Source: Desulfotignum sp.
Lineage (GTDB): Bacteria; Desulfobacterota; Desulfobacteria; Desulfobacterales; Desulfobacteraceae
DNA: 64,000 bases
Reading direction: 5' to 3'
Assembly (NCBI GenBank): GCA_011390635.1
Contig: JAABSA010000009.1
Span: forward strand, 55,343-119,342
The notes under the pieces are model-generated. The model saw only the letters and a list, made by a program, of their open reading frames with translations. It ran no database searches and was not told the origin of the DNA. A program made the position numbers and the translations under genes. How positions within the stretch are numbered: the stretch's first letter is position 1; the number at the start of each line of letters is the position of its first letter. Of the stretch, positions 1 to 10,200 are shown one piece after another.

Positions 1-1
1 T

Positions 2-1681
2 TCCAGCAAGGCCTCAACGGATCAACCCCTGTCCGGCCAGGACCAGCAAGAACCGGTCACTGAAAAACACAGCCCGCCTGCCATGATGGAACCCGAAGTT
101 TTGGATAATGGTATCCGTCTGCAGTTGGCAGGGGATTATATGGGGGCTTTTTTGACAAAAACCGCAGATTTCAATCCGGATGTGACGGTTTCCGATATCA
201 GGGATGCCCTTGCTGAAAAAGGGATCGTATCCGGTATCGTTTCTGATGAAATGATGAACGGGTTTATCCAGTCCAGCGGATTTAAAACCAAGGCTTTCCG
301 GGTAGCCAAAGGCATTCGTCCCATACAGGGAAAAGATGCAAGCGTTTCCTTTTTTTTTAATACTGACTACCTTGGTGCCGGCGGGCTGGATGCTGATGGT
401 AATATTGATTTCAAGCAGCGGGGAAGTGTTCCCCATGTCCAGGCAGGGACCGTTCTTGCGGAAAAAATACCCATGGTGGAATCCAGGCCGGGGCACAATA
501 TTTTTGGCGATAATATTGAGGCGGCGTCCGGCAATGATATTCCGCTGCGTTTTGGTAATGGGGTTAAATTGTCTGAAGACGGGTTGAAGGTCCTTGCAGA
601 TGTTACCGGATTTCCCAAATTTTCCCTGTCCGGGGTAATTTTTGTTCACGAGGAATACATAACAGAGGGGGATGTGGACTATGAAACCGGTCATATCGAA
701 TATGCCGGCAATGTCAAAGTGAGCGGGTGTATCAAAGCCGGGTTCCGGGTAAAGGGAAATGATATTACCTGTGTGGAACTGGATGGCGGTATTGTAACGG
801 CAGACGGCAATGTTACCGTCACAGGCGGTATCAATGAAGCAACAATCTATGCCAAAGGGAATGTCACTGCTAAATTCATTCATAAATCCGAGATCATCTG
901 CATGGGCAATGTCCATGTCACCAAGGAGATCGTGGATGCTGCCATTGAATGTTCCGGTGCGTGCATCATTGAGAGCGGCAAACTCATCTCCTCTCACATA
1001 AGCGCCAAGATGGGCATGACAGCCCGGGATATAGGAACCCAGACCGCGGCAGCCTGTGTGGTACAAGTGGGACAGGATGCATTTTATGAAAAGGAAATAA
1101 AAAATATCCAGAACAGAATCACGCAGTTGAAAGAGAAGATTGCGGCCCAGGAAGAAAAAAAGATCCGGTTAAAGGAACAGAATATAGAACTGCAGAAGCA
1201 TATCACAAAACTGGCCCATATTCAGGACCGGTCCCAGCTGGATATGGACAGACTCAATAAGGAAATGAATGATCTGCAATCCCGCCCAGATCAACCAGAT
1301 GCCATAGCGGAACTCCGACAGCAGATTGAACAGCTTCATACGACTGCAAAGAACGCTGAAAAACAGCTTGATCAGAGTTTTGATAAGTCTGAAGCCATTG
1401 AATCATCCATTGACGGCATTGAAAAGCAGTGTAAAATTCTTGATGACCATCTGCTGGATGTGCTGGAGGAAAAAAAGAACCTGACCCGGTGGTCCACGGA
1501 AAATCCGGGAAATCCTGTGGTCAAGGTTGATGGCAGCATCCAGCCCGGGACCATTATCAAGGGAAAGCAAAGTGATATGGTGGTCAGGGAGCTGGCCCGC
1601 CGTGTAAAGATCATGGAAGTCCTCAAGGCGGGCAGTGATGAGGCCCATCAAATCTATGAATTGCAGGTAACAAACACTTAG
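2..1681 (+). CDS. FapA-family (DUF342) protein, 5' end outside the window
   Basis: The reading frame is open from base 2; the first ATG is at 83 and has no convincing ribosome binding site, so the true start probably lies upstream. The protein looks like the FapA/DUF342 family. Residues about 8-100 (from the ATG at 83) form the N-terminal domain, followed by a long Gly/Asn-rich beta-helical stretch with repeated 'GNV' turns (about 190-330), then a charged coiled coil (about 335-450) and a short tail. FapA proteins are linked in other bacteria to flagellar or polar assembly; the exact role here is not shown by the sequence. It converges with the acyltransferase gene, leaving only 12 bases between stop codons. 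No neighbouring flagellar operon is visible in the window. Confidence 0.8.
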   Translation, partial: SSKASTDQPLSGQDQQEPVTEKHSPPAMMEPEVLDNGIRLQLAGDYMGAFLTKTADFNPDVTVSDIRDALAEKGIVSGIVSDEMMNGFIQSSGFKTKAFRVAKGIRPIQGKDASVSFFFNTDYLGAGGLDADGNIDFKQRGSVPHVQAGTVLAEKIPMVESRPGHNIFGDNIEAASGNDIPLRFGNGVKLSEDGLKVLADVTGFPKFSLSGVIFVHEEYITEGDVDYETGHIEYAGNVKVSGCIKAGFRVKGNDITCVELDGGIVTADGNVTVTGGINEATIYAKGNVTAKFIHKSEIICMGNVHVTKEIVDAAIECSGACIIESGKLISSHISAKMGMTARDIGTQTAAACVVQVGQDAFYEKEIKNIQNRITQLKEKIAAQEEKKIRLKEQNIELQKHITKLAHIQDRSQLDMDRLNKEMNDLQSRPDQPDAIAELRQQIEQLHTTAKNAEKQLDQSFDKSEAIESSIDGIEKQCKILDDHLLDVLEEKKNLTRWSTENPGNPVVKVDGSIQPGTIIKGKQSDMVVRELARRVKIMEVLKAGSDEAHQIYELQVTNT

Positions 1682-1693
1682 AACCAATACCGG

Positions 1694-2575
1694 TCAGGAC
1701 AGCAGCCGCTCAATTTTCTTGTCTTTTTCCTGCCATAACTGGTTGAGCCACTGGCAGAACCTGTCCCTGAAGTCCGGATCATTGAAATAATCTCCTTTCA
1801 GCTGCCATCCCACATCCAATACATGGAAATCCACGATTATTTTCCGGGTTCCGCCGGAAATAAACGACCAGAAGCTGGGTACCCGGCCGGGATACACGAT
1901 GGTGACATCAATGATCTTGTTCAGATATTCGCCCATGGAACCCAGCACAAAGGCAATGCCGCCGGCTTTGGGGGTCAGCAGATGGGAAAAGGATGAATTT
2001 CGGGCTTTTTGCGGGGTGTACCTGGTACCTTCCACAAAATTCATGATGGAAACCGGAATATATTTGAATTTTTGACAGGCCTTTTTTGTACTTGCCAGGT
2101 CTTTGCCCTTGAGGTGGGGATGTCTGACCAGAAAATCTTTGGGATACCGTTTCATAAAGGGAAAGTCCAGGGCCCACCAGGCAAGTCCTAAAAACGGGAC
2201 CCAGATCAGTTCTTTTTTTAAAAAAAACTTGAGCATGGGAATCTTTTTGTTCAATGTTTTCTGGAGTACCAGGATATCCACCCAGGACTGGTGGTTGGAT
2301 AAAACCAGGTACCATTCTTTGGGATTGAGCTGTTCAAGTCCCCGGATATCCCAGTCAATGCGGCAGAACAGGTCCGTGGTCAAGGAGTTGATGTGAATCC
2401 ACAGGCCGGCAATGGCCACAAGCATTCTGTCCAGGACCACCACCGCCGGCTGAAAGGGAAGGATAAACTTGAACAGGGATAACAGAATCAGCGGCACCGT
2501 GAGAACAATGGTGTTGATGAGGTAAATCATAAAGGACAATACCCCTTTGAGGGGAGGGGGCAGAAAAGAAAACAT
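1694..2575 (-). CDS. PlsC/YihG-like lysophospholipid acyltransferase
   Basis: This 293-residue protein has an N-terminal hydrophobic segment (about 12-45) and the LPLAT signature: 'NHQSWVD' (the H-x4-D catalytic motif, about residue 94) and 'FVEGTRYT' (substrate-binding motif, about 160). Length and motifs resemble E. coli YihG. It should transfer an acyl chain to a lysophospholipid or related acceptor at the inner membrane. Its Shine-Dalgarno sequence, AAGGAGG, overlaps the TAA stop of the sigma-54 activator just upstream, so the two are translationally coupled. Beside a divergent pfa-like lipid synthase, the likely job is loading the unusual acyl chain onto membrane lipid. The biochemical family is clear; the substrate is inference. 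Confidence 0.85.
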   Translation of the reverse strand: MFSFLPPPLKGVLSFMIYLINTIVLTVPLILLSLFKFILPFQPAVVVLDRMLVAIAGLWIHINSLTTDLFCRIDWDIRGLEQLNPKEWYLVLSNHQSWVDILVLQKTLNKKIPMLKFFLKKELIWVPFLGLAWWALDFPFMKRYPKDFLVRHPHLKGKDLASTKKACQKFKYIPVSIMNFVEGTRYTPQKARNSSFSHLLTPKAGGIAFVLGSMGEYLNKIIDVTIVYPGRVPSFWSFISGGTRKIIVDFHVLDVGWQLKGDYFNDPDFRDRFCQWLNQLWQEKDKKIERLLS

Positions 2576-2583
2576 GGGCCTCC

Positions 2584-4062
2584 TTAGGTGTTTTGGCGGT
2601 TCATGATATATTTTTTCACAGTACGTCTGTCCAGGCCGGTCTTCTGGGCCACTTTTTCATAGGTGCCGAGGCTGTCGTACAAAAGGGTGCAGTATCCGGA
2701 CAGCAGATCGGCAACCGGCAAATCCTGTGACCGTATCCCCTGGCACAGAAAATGTGACAGAGATGGATCGGCTTGTTCCTGTTTGCCCAGATAGTCCCTC
2801 CTGAGCAGCACGCTTCTGACGCATTGCTCAAGTTCTCTGACATTTCCCGGCCAGCTATAATGGTTTCCCAGGCGGCGGTCAATAATTCTTTTGACTTTGG
2901 CAATAATTTTTTGGGAACTGAGGCCGGTCATGCGGTGAATGGTGAAATCCAGCAGGCCGTCCAATTCTGACGGATCCTGCTGGATCCGGGTGCGCAGGGG
3001 CGGCACATCGATGATGTCCGAGCAGAGCCGGTAATAAAAATCTTCTCTGAAGATCTTTCCGCCCATGATATCCTTGCGGGGCCGGTTGGTGGCGGCAATG
3101 ACCCGGCCATTGAAACGGGATGTGCCATGGGCCCCCACCGGGGTAAAGGTTCTTTCCTGCAGCACCCGCAGCAGTTTTACCTGGATATGGCCGGGGATTT
3201 CCCCGATTTCATCCAGCAGAATCGCCCCATGGGGACTGCACCGGTCCAGCACCCCCTGGTAATCCTCCACAGCTCCGGTAAACGCCCCTTTGGTGTGGCC
3301 GAACAGTTCAGATTCCAAAAGGGTTTCCGGATACTGGGACAGGTTCAGGGAAGAAAATGTCCGGGTAAAGCTTTCAAAAAAACAGCCGCGTTTCTCATCA
3401 AAGGGAATAAACCCGCTCATGCCGATGGCTTTGGCGGCAGTTCCTTTGCCCGTGCCGGTTTCTCCTAAAAGCAGGGTGGAAAAATCCTCCATTTTGTTCC
3501 ACAGATGCTGGTCATACAGTCCGATATTATAGGTGAACACATTGTACCAGAGGTGTTTTTTGAATGTTTTCATGCATTGGCTGCTTCCAACCAGGGTTTT
3601 GGAGATAAAGTAAAACGCCCGGCGCAGCTGGAAAGACAGGGCAAAATAATGGAAAAAGGTCTCAGGGGAAAATCCCTTTTCCATTGCCATCTGCCGGGCA
3701 TCTTCCACAAAAGGTACGGGCACGGAATCATCCCGGGCCACAATCTGGTCCTGGATCAACTGGTCGAACCGGTCCCGGAATTTATGGAAAATATCAAACA
3801 GATACACCACCCGCAGTATTTCCCGGTCTTCACCGGTGTAATGGTTGATGTTCTCCCTGTTCTGCCGTGTCAGTCTGCGCAGCTGCCGGTCTACTTCAAA
3901 AACGCACATATCCTTGCTTTCCCTGCGGGTCGCAGAGGGAAACAACCCGGCTATTTTCTGGTCCAGGCGTTCTCGTAACTTGCTGAAGGGATTGGCAAAT
4001 GCCGCGTTGTAAACGGTTTTAAAAAAATGGCGCTCTTGTTGTGTCAATACCGCTTTTTTCAT
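2584..4062 (-). CDS. Sigma-54-dependent enhancer-binding transcriptional activator
   Basis: The start is placed at the ATG at 4062 because GGAG lies six bases upstream; an upstream TTG at 4101 in the same frame has no such site. Residues 1-185 form a helical sensory region that matches no common receiver, GAF or PAS pattern I recognise. The AAA+ domain follows: Walker A 'GETGTGKG' (about 200), the sigma-54 contact 'GAFTGA' (about 260), Walker B 'AILLDEIGE', and 'ATNRP'. The C-terminus carries a Fis-type helix-turn-helix ('GTYEKVAQKTGLDRRTVKKY'). It is transcribed with the acyltransferase and diverges from the giant lipid synthase, whose upstream region holds a near-consensus -24/-12 promoter. 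It is therefore the natural candidate activator of that gene. The signal it senses is unknown. Confidence 0.9.
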   Translation of the reverse strand: MKKAVLTQQERHFFKTVYNAAFANPFSKLRERLDQKIAGLFPSATRRESKDMCVFEVDRQLRRLTRQNRENINHYTGEDREILRVVYLFDIFHKFRDRFDQLIQDQIVARDDSVPVPFVEDARQMAMEKGFSPETFFHYFALSFQLRRAFYFISKTLVGSSQCMKTFKKHLWYNVFTYNIGLYDQHLWNKMEDFSTLLLGETGTGKGTAAKAIGMSGFIPFDEKRGCFFESFTRTFSSLNLSQYPETLLESELFGHTKGAFTGAVEDYQGVLDRCSPHGAILLDEIGEIPGHIQVKLLRVLQERTFTPVGAHGTSRFNGRVIAATNRPRKDIMGGKIFREDFYYRLCSDIIDVPPLRTRIQQDPSELDGLLDFTIHRMTGLSSQKIIAKVKRIIDRRLGNHYSWPGNVRELEQCVRSVLLRRDYLGKQEQADPSLSHFLCQGIRSQDLPVADLLSGYCTLLYDSLGTYEKVAQKTGLDRRTVKKYIMNRQNT

Positions 4063-4178
4063 GATCAGCTCCATGGCAGGGTAATGGGCATTTTTGTACA
4101 AGCACTGTTCAAAAAATGCAATAAAAATATAACAACCATGGCGGATTCATTGCGGGGTAAAATATAAAAAACCATAAA

Positions 4179-4192
4179 ATCAACTAGTTGAT
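4179..4192. promoter_or_regulatory. Perfect 14-bp palindrome, candidate activator/operator site
   Basis: ATCAACTAGTTGAT is a perfect palindrome in the 230-bp divergent spacer between the sigma-54 activator and the lipid synthase. Its centre is about 22 bases upstream of the -24 element. This is closer than usual for an enhancer site, so it could instead repress the activator's own gene. Binding is inferred. Confidence 0.45.
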
Positions 4193-4206
4193 ACCGGAAG
4201 ATCCTG

Positions 4207-4222
4207 TGGCATGATTCTTGAT
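4207..4222 (+). promoter_or_regulatory. Sigma-54 (-24/-12) promoter of the lipid synthase gene
   Basis: TGGCATGATTCTTGAT matches the consensus TGGCACG-N4-TTGCW with correct spacing; the differences are C to T in the -24 box and C to A in the -12 box. It lies 71 bases before the ATG at 4293 and overlaps the TTG at 4218 that would otherwise extend the reading frame. The TTG therefore cannot be the start if this promoter is used. The divergent enhancer-binding protein supports the call. Confidence 0.75.
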
Positions 4223-4292
4223 ATGGTTATCAGGGATACGCTTTTTTTACACCAAATTTCGTAAAACCAAGATCCCGAAATGGAGATGCACC

Positions 4293-7200
4293 ATGATAAC
4301 AAGAATATTACAGGCCAGACTGCCGTTGATGATTTATACCCCGGTCAAGGTGTTTGACATTCAATATTGTAACGCCATCTATGCAGCAGGAGCCCTGCCG
4401 GTATTTGACACCGAATTTTTAACCAGGGATGATATTTTACAGAAAACGGTATTATTGTCCAAAGAAAACATCAGTTTTGGTCTGCGGTTTGCCCGTGCGG
4501 ATCATGAGCTGCTGGCGGCATTGGAAAAAGAGCAGATATCCAATCTGGATGTGCTGGTGCTGCCGGTATCAAAAACCAGTGACGTGCCCTTGAAAATACC
4601 TATGGGAGATACAAAGCTGCTGCTGGAAATCAAGGATATCGGTCTTACAGATATGATTGCCAAAGCCGACCCCCATGCTCTGGTTCTGAAAGGCAATGAA
4701 GCTGCCGGCCAGGTGTCGAAATATTCTTCTTTTATTCTCCTGCAGTGGTATTTGAAAAACCAGGACCGGCCGGTGTTCATCCATGGCGGGGTAGGCCGGT
4801 ACACGGGTGCCGGCATGCTTGCGGCAGGGGCATCGGGTTTTGTCATGGATACCCAGGTGCTGCTGGCCAATGAAGCACCGGTATCACCGGCTTTTAAGAA
4901 TCTGCTGGCCATGGTTGAAGAAGGTGATTCCACAGAGATCAGCATCCAGGACAAGCAGGTATTCCGGGTGTTTGCAAAACTGGGCACCAAAATTGTCAAA
5001 GAATTGAAACAGCAGGCTGTTCTGCTGGGGGCCGGCGATGATGGCGAACAAAAACTGTATGAGCGCATATCCAGTGAAATTGTTGCCCTGGACAACCCGG
5101 ATGCACCATTTGTGCAATCGCTCTTTTACATGGGTCAGGACGGGCTGTTTGCCAGAAATTTTGTACAAAATTCCCATACATTATCTGAAATCATCCATGA
5201 ATTTTTCACCACCATCGGCAAAAATCTGGACCATGTGGATCAGTTTGACCCGGTGACGGAACATTCCGCCTTTGCCCGGAATCAGAATACCCGCCTGCCC
5301 CTGATCCAGGGACCCATGGCCAATATTTCGGACAACCCTGATTTTGCCGCACAGGTGCTGGAAGCCGGGGCCCTGCCTTTTTTTGCCGTGGGGTCTCTGC
5401 CGGCATCTTTAGCGGATGACATGCTGTCCAGAGGCCATGCAAAAGTGCCCAACTGCGGGGCCGGCCTGGTGGGGATAGAAGCCTTTAATCCCATGGTGCA
5501 CAAGCATCTGGACATGGTCAAAAAATACAAGATTCCCTATGCCCTGTTTGCCGGAGGGATTCCTTCCCAGGTACGGGATCTGGAAGCAGCCGGCACCAGA
5601 ACCTATCTGCACACCCCGTCGGTTCCCATGATGGAGAATGCCATAAAAAGCGGGTGTGTCCGGTTTATTTTTGAAGGGGGAGAAGCAGGGGGCCATGTGG
5701 GATTTTTGTCCTCTCTGGTGCTCTGGGAAGCAGCCATTGAAAGGCTGGTTGCCAAAAACCAGGATCTGTCCAAACTGTCACTGGTGTTTGCAGGTGGGAT
5801 TTCCACCTGTTTTGCTTCGTTTTTTATTTCCGGTATGACCTCGTTTCTGGCGGCCAAAGGGGCGTGTATCGGCATGCAGGTGGGAACCGCTTATCTGTTT
5901 TCCAAAGAGATCGTGGACACCAAAAGTGTCACAAAACAATACCAGGATATCATCATTGAAAAAGATGAAACCGTGGTCATCGGCAAGAGCCTGGGACTGG
6001 CATCCCGCACCGCACCCACAGAATTTGCCAAAATGATGAAAGAACTGGAAGACTCCATGATCCGGGAAAATGTCAGCCTGGATGAACGCAAACGGGCCTT
6101 TGAAAAGAAAAATATCGGGTCTCTGCTTATCGGTGCCAAAGGGTTTTTACCCGATTTCAAACGGCCGGGAAAAGAACATTATATCTGGTTCAAGGATGAA
6201 GAACACCGGGAAAAAGGCAATTTTCTGGTGGGAGACAGCCTGGCTTTTTTCAAAACCAACGTCACCATAAAAGAGATTCATGATACCTATTTCACAGCAA
6301 AATCCCGGCTGTTTCACCACCTGAACCAGCTGGAGATCTTTTCAAGTTCCCAAAATAAAATCCAGGATGAAATTGCCGTGGTGGGCATGGGGTGTACCCT
6401 GCCGGATGCAGATACGCCTGAGGCTTTCTGGGAAAATATTTTACACAAACGCTATTCCATAAAACAGATGCCCGATGACCGGTTCGACCATGCACTGTAT
6501 TACAGTCCGGACCGGAATGCGGAAGACAAAACCTATACCACCCTGGCAGGTTTTGTGGATCATTTTGCATTTGATTTCGAGCGGTTCGGATATGCGCCTG
6601 ACAAGGCAAAACGGTTGTCACGCAGCCAGCAGATGGTGTTGACAACTGCATACAAGGCGGTTGAAAGTGCAGCCCTTCTGGATGAAAACGATCATTTGAT
6701 CTGTGAAGATCCCCAGAAAACCGCTGTTGTGATCGCCACATGCCTGTCCAATGAACTGGGCAACACCCTTCAGCTCAAATACTGGTTTCCCCAGCTGGTG
6801 TCCATGATGGAAAAAACCCCGGCCTATGCAGCCCTGTCGGAAGAAGACAGACAGCACATCCGCCAGGCACTTCAGGATGGCCTGGAAGGGGAGAACAAGG
6901 GATACGACCCGGTCCACGGCATGCTGTTGAACATTGAAGCCTCCCGAATTGCAAGACATTTGGGGGTTCGCGGGGCCAATTATGTGGTGGATGCCGCCTG
7001 TGCCTCCTCTGTGACCGCCGTGGATGCTGCAGTGGGAGAACTGCTGTCCGGGGAGCATGACCAGGTGATAGTGGGCGGGGTGAACACCCATCTGGCACCG
7101 GAATCTTTTATCGGATTCGCCAAAATGGGCACCCTGTCTGCAAAAGGATCATATCCATTTGACCAGCGGGCTGACGGATTTGTCCTGGGAGAAGGATCTG

Positions 7201-10200
7201 TGGTATTTGTGCTCAAGCGCATGAAAGATGCCATCCGGGACAAGAACAAGATATTTGGCGTCATCAACGGCATCGGATCATCTTCCGACGGCCGGGGCAA
7301 GGCCATCGCCGCTCCTAATCCCAAGGGCCAGGTCCTCAGTGTCCAGCGCTGTTTTGAACATGCCAGATCCGGTATCAGGCCCGAAGATATCGGATTTATC
7401 GAAGCCCACGGCACCTCCACCACCATCGGGGATGCGGCTGAACTGGAAACGTTGAACACCTGGTACAAAAACAGCCATGCCGGTATCTCCTCCATTAAAT
7501 CCCAGATCGGGCATCTGTTGGGTGCGGCCGGGGCTGCCGGTTTTTTAAAGGCCCTTCTGGCGGTAAACAAGGGTATCCAGCCGCCCAACGGGCAGTTTGA
7601 AACCCTTTCCAAAAACCATGATATGACAGGATCATCATTGTTTATTGTCAAGGACCCGGTAAAATGGGAGCGGTCTGACAACGCTCCCCGGAGGGCTGCA
7701 GTGTCATCCTATGGATTCGGGGGTATCAACTACCATATGGTGGTGCAGGAAATGACGTCCCGGTACCATGCCCTGCCCCGGGATATTTTCACGGATCCAT
7801 CCTATGATTTTAATGATGACCGAATTGTGGTAGCAGGTCTCGGGGTATTTCTGCCCGGGGCCAGAAACACGGAAGAATTCTGGGAAAAACTGTCATCCGG
7901 TGAAAAACAGCTGTCCTATCTGGGAGAAGATCATTTTGACAATGATGCCTATGCAGCTTTTCCCAAAAACTCCATATACCGGCTGCCCAAAGTCAAGGCG
8001 GGGATTGTCAAAGATTTTCATTTCAACAATCTCAAATACCGGATGCCCCCCACCATGGTCAAATCCATTGAACGGGCCCAGATTTTCGGGCTGGAAGCAG
8101 CAGACGAAGCCCTGAAAGCTTCCGGCCTGTTGTCGGTGAACGGTGCACCCCCTAAAACCGGTGTCATCCTGGGTACCATTTCCGGAGACCGCCAGAGCAA
8201 AAATATCATCCGGGTGAGAAAACAGTTTATCGCCAATGCCATCACCGCCTGTGACACGGTGGACAAAACCGCCTCCCGGGCGGTGGCAGACGAACTGGTG
8301 AACGCGATCCGGGAAACCATCCCTGAAAACAATGAAGACACCACCCCGGGGCTGTTGTCCAACATCATTTCCGGCCGCATTGCCAACCATTTCGGGCTTA
8401 ATGGTGCCAATTACGTTATTGATGCCTCGTGCGCATCGGCCACCATTGCCATCAGAAATGCAGCCCGGGCATTACAGCACAAGGACCTTGATTTTGTACT
8501 GGCCGGTGGCGTGGACTGCAACCTGTATCCTGCCGTACTCATGGCTTTCAAGCGCCTGGGGCTGTTGTCTGAAGGAGATTGCCATTTCTTTGATTCCAGG
8601 GCAGACGGATATGTCATGGGAGAAGGGGCTGCCATCCATGTGCTCACCACCTTGAAAAAAGCCAGGGAATCCGGCATGGAAATCCTGGGAGAAATCAATG
8701 AATGTACAGTACGTTCCTCAGTGCCGGATCATCTGCTGGCGCCCTCGGAGCATACCTTTGTATCGGTGATAAACGAGGCGTACAAAAGATCGGGTATTTT
8801 GAAATCCCAGGTGCAGCACCTGGATCTGTTTGCCTTTTCCAATGTGCTCGGGGATATGATTGAACAGCAGGTGACCCAGGCAGGTTTTTCCCATGAAATG
8901 CACTGCGGCAATGTCAAGCCCCAGTTCGGGTATTTCAAGGCTGCAAACCCGGCGGTGGCCCTGGCCAAGATGATGCTCATGAATGCAAAGGGGAAAATAC
9001 TGCCGGACTTCAACTATGATCCTGAACATTCCACCATGAAAAACAGCAAGGTGCTGCGGCCTGTCAAACAAATCATTGACAGAAAGCCCGGCCTGCCCCT
9101 GCGGTTTGCCGCCAATGTCAACGGTATCGGCGGTAACCATGCCCATTTGATCATGGGAACCCTGCCCCGGGTGCTGGCGCGCGGCATGCAAACGTCGGAA
9201 GAACCGGTAATCGAGGCCCGGTACAAGCAGGTGTCCGGAGATGACCTGGTGGTGACCGATACAGCCTATTCCGCAGATCCCGGTGGCAAAAAACTGCGCA
9301 TGGTTGCCCTGCTTTCCGGCCAGGGAGCCCAGCGGCCTGGCATGATGAAAGCACTGTATGATGCGGACTCCCATATCCGGAAGGTGCTGGACAAGGGAGA
9401 TGAGATATTCTTTACGATCCGGGGATATTCCATCCTGGATCTGATGTTCGGTGATGACGATGCCTTGAATTCCACCCAGAATACCCAGCCCGCGGTATTT
9501 CTTTCTTCCGCTGCCATCTGTTCCCGTCTGGGACAGGAAGGGTTTTCCCCCGACTATTTTATCGGCCATTCCGTGGGAGAATACACGGCATTGTTCTGTT
9601 CGGGCATGCTGGGTTTTGAAGATGCCATGCGCCTGATTATCAAGCGCTCGGATCTGATGTATGAAAGCACGGTACAACAGCCGGGCAAAATCATGGTGGT
9701 GTTTCAAAATGAAAAAGATACGGAATTACTGATTCGTAAATCTTTTATATCCCATATTTATATCACCAATAAAAACAGTGAAAAGCAGACCGCTGTCTCC
9801 GGAAAAGCAGAAGACATTGAAAAATTTTGTACCTATCTGTCCCAGCAGGAGGTATCCCATAAAAAACTCAACCTCACCGGCGCGTTTCATACGCCGCTGC
9901 TCCAGCAGGCTGCAGATGAACTGCGCACCTTTCTGGATACCGTAAGTTTTAATACGACACGATTCGGCAGGATCATCTCCAACACCCTGGCCCGGCCATA
10001 CCCGGAAAATGAAAAAGAGGTCAAGGACCTTTTGGCCAGACAGATCGTATCTCCGGTGGAATTCATCCGGTCTGTGGAGCATGTCTATGTGTCCGGCAGG
10101 ACCCATTTCATTGAGATCGGTCCATCCAGGCTCCTGGTGAACCTGCTCAAACATATCAACATCGGTGAATACGGCACGGCCGTGACTGTGGATGTCAGAC

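Noticed and set aside
4218..4292. N-terminal extension of the synthase from TTG 4218
   Set aside because: It begins inside the -12 element, is not hydrophobic or conserved-looking, and a better ribosome binding site precedes 4293.
8718..9707. Long leftward frame inside the synthase gene
   Set aside because: Antisense shadow of a high-GC coding strand; no start signal or recognisable domain.
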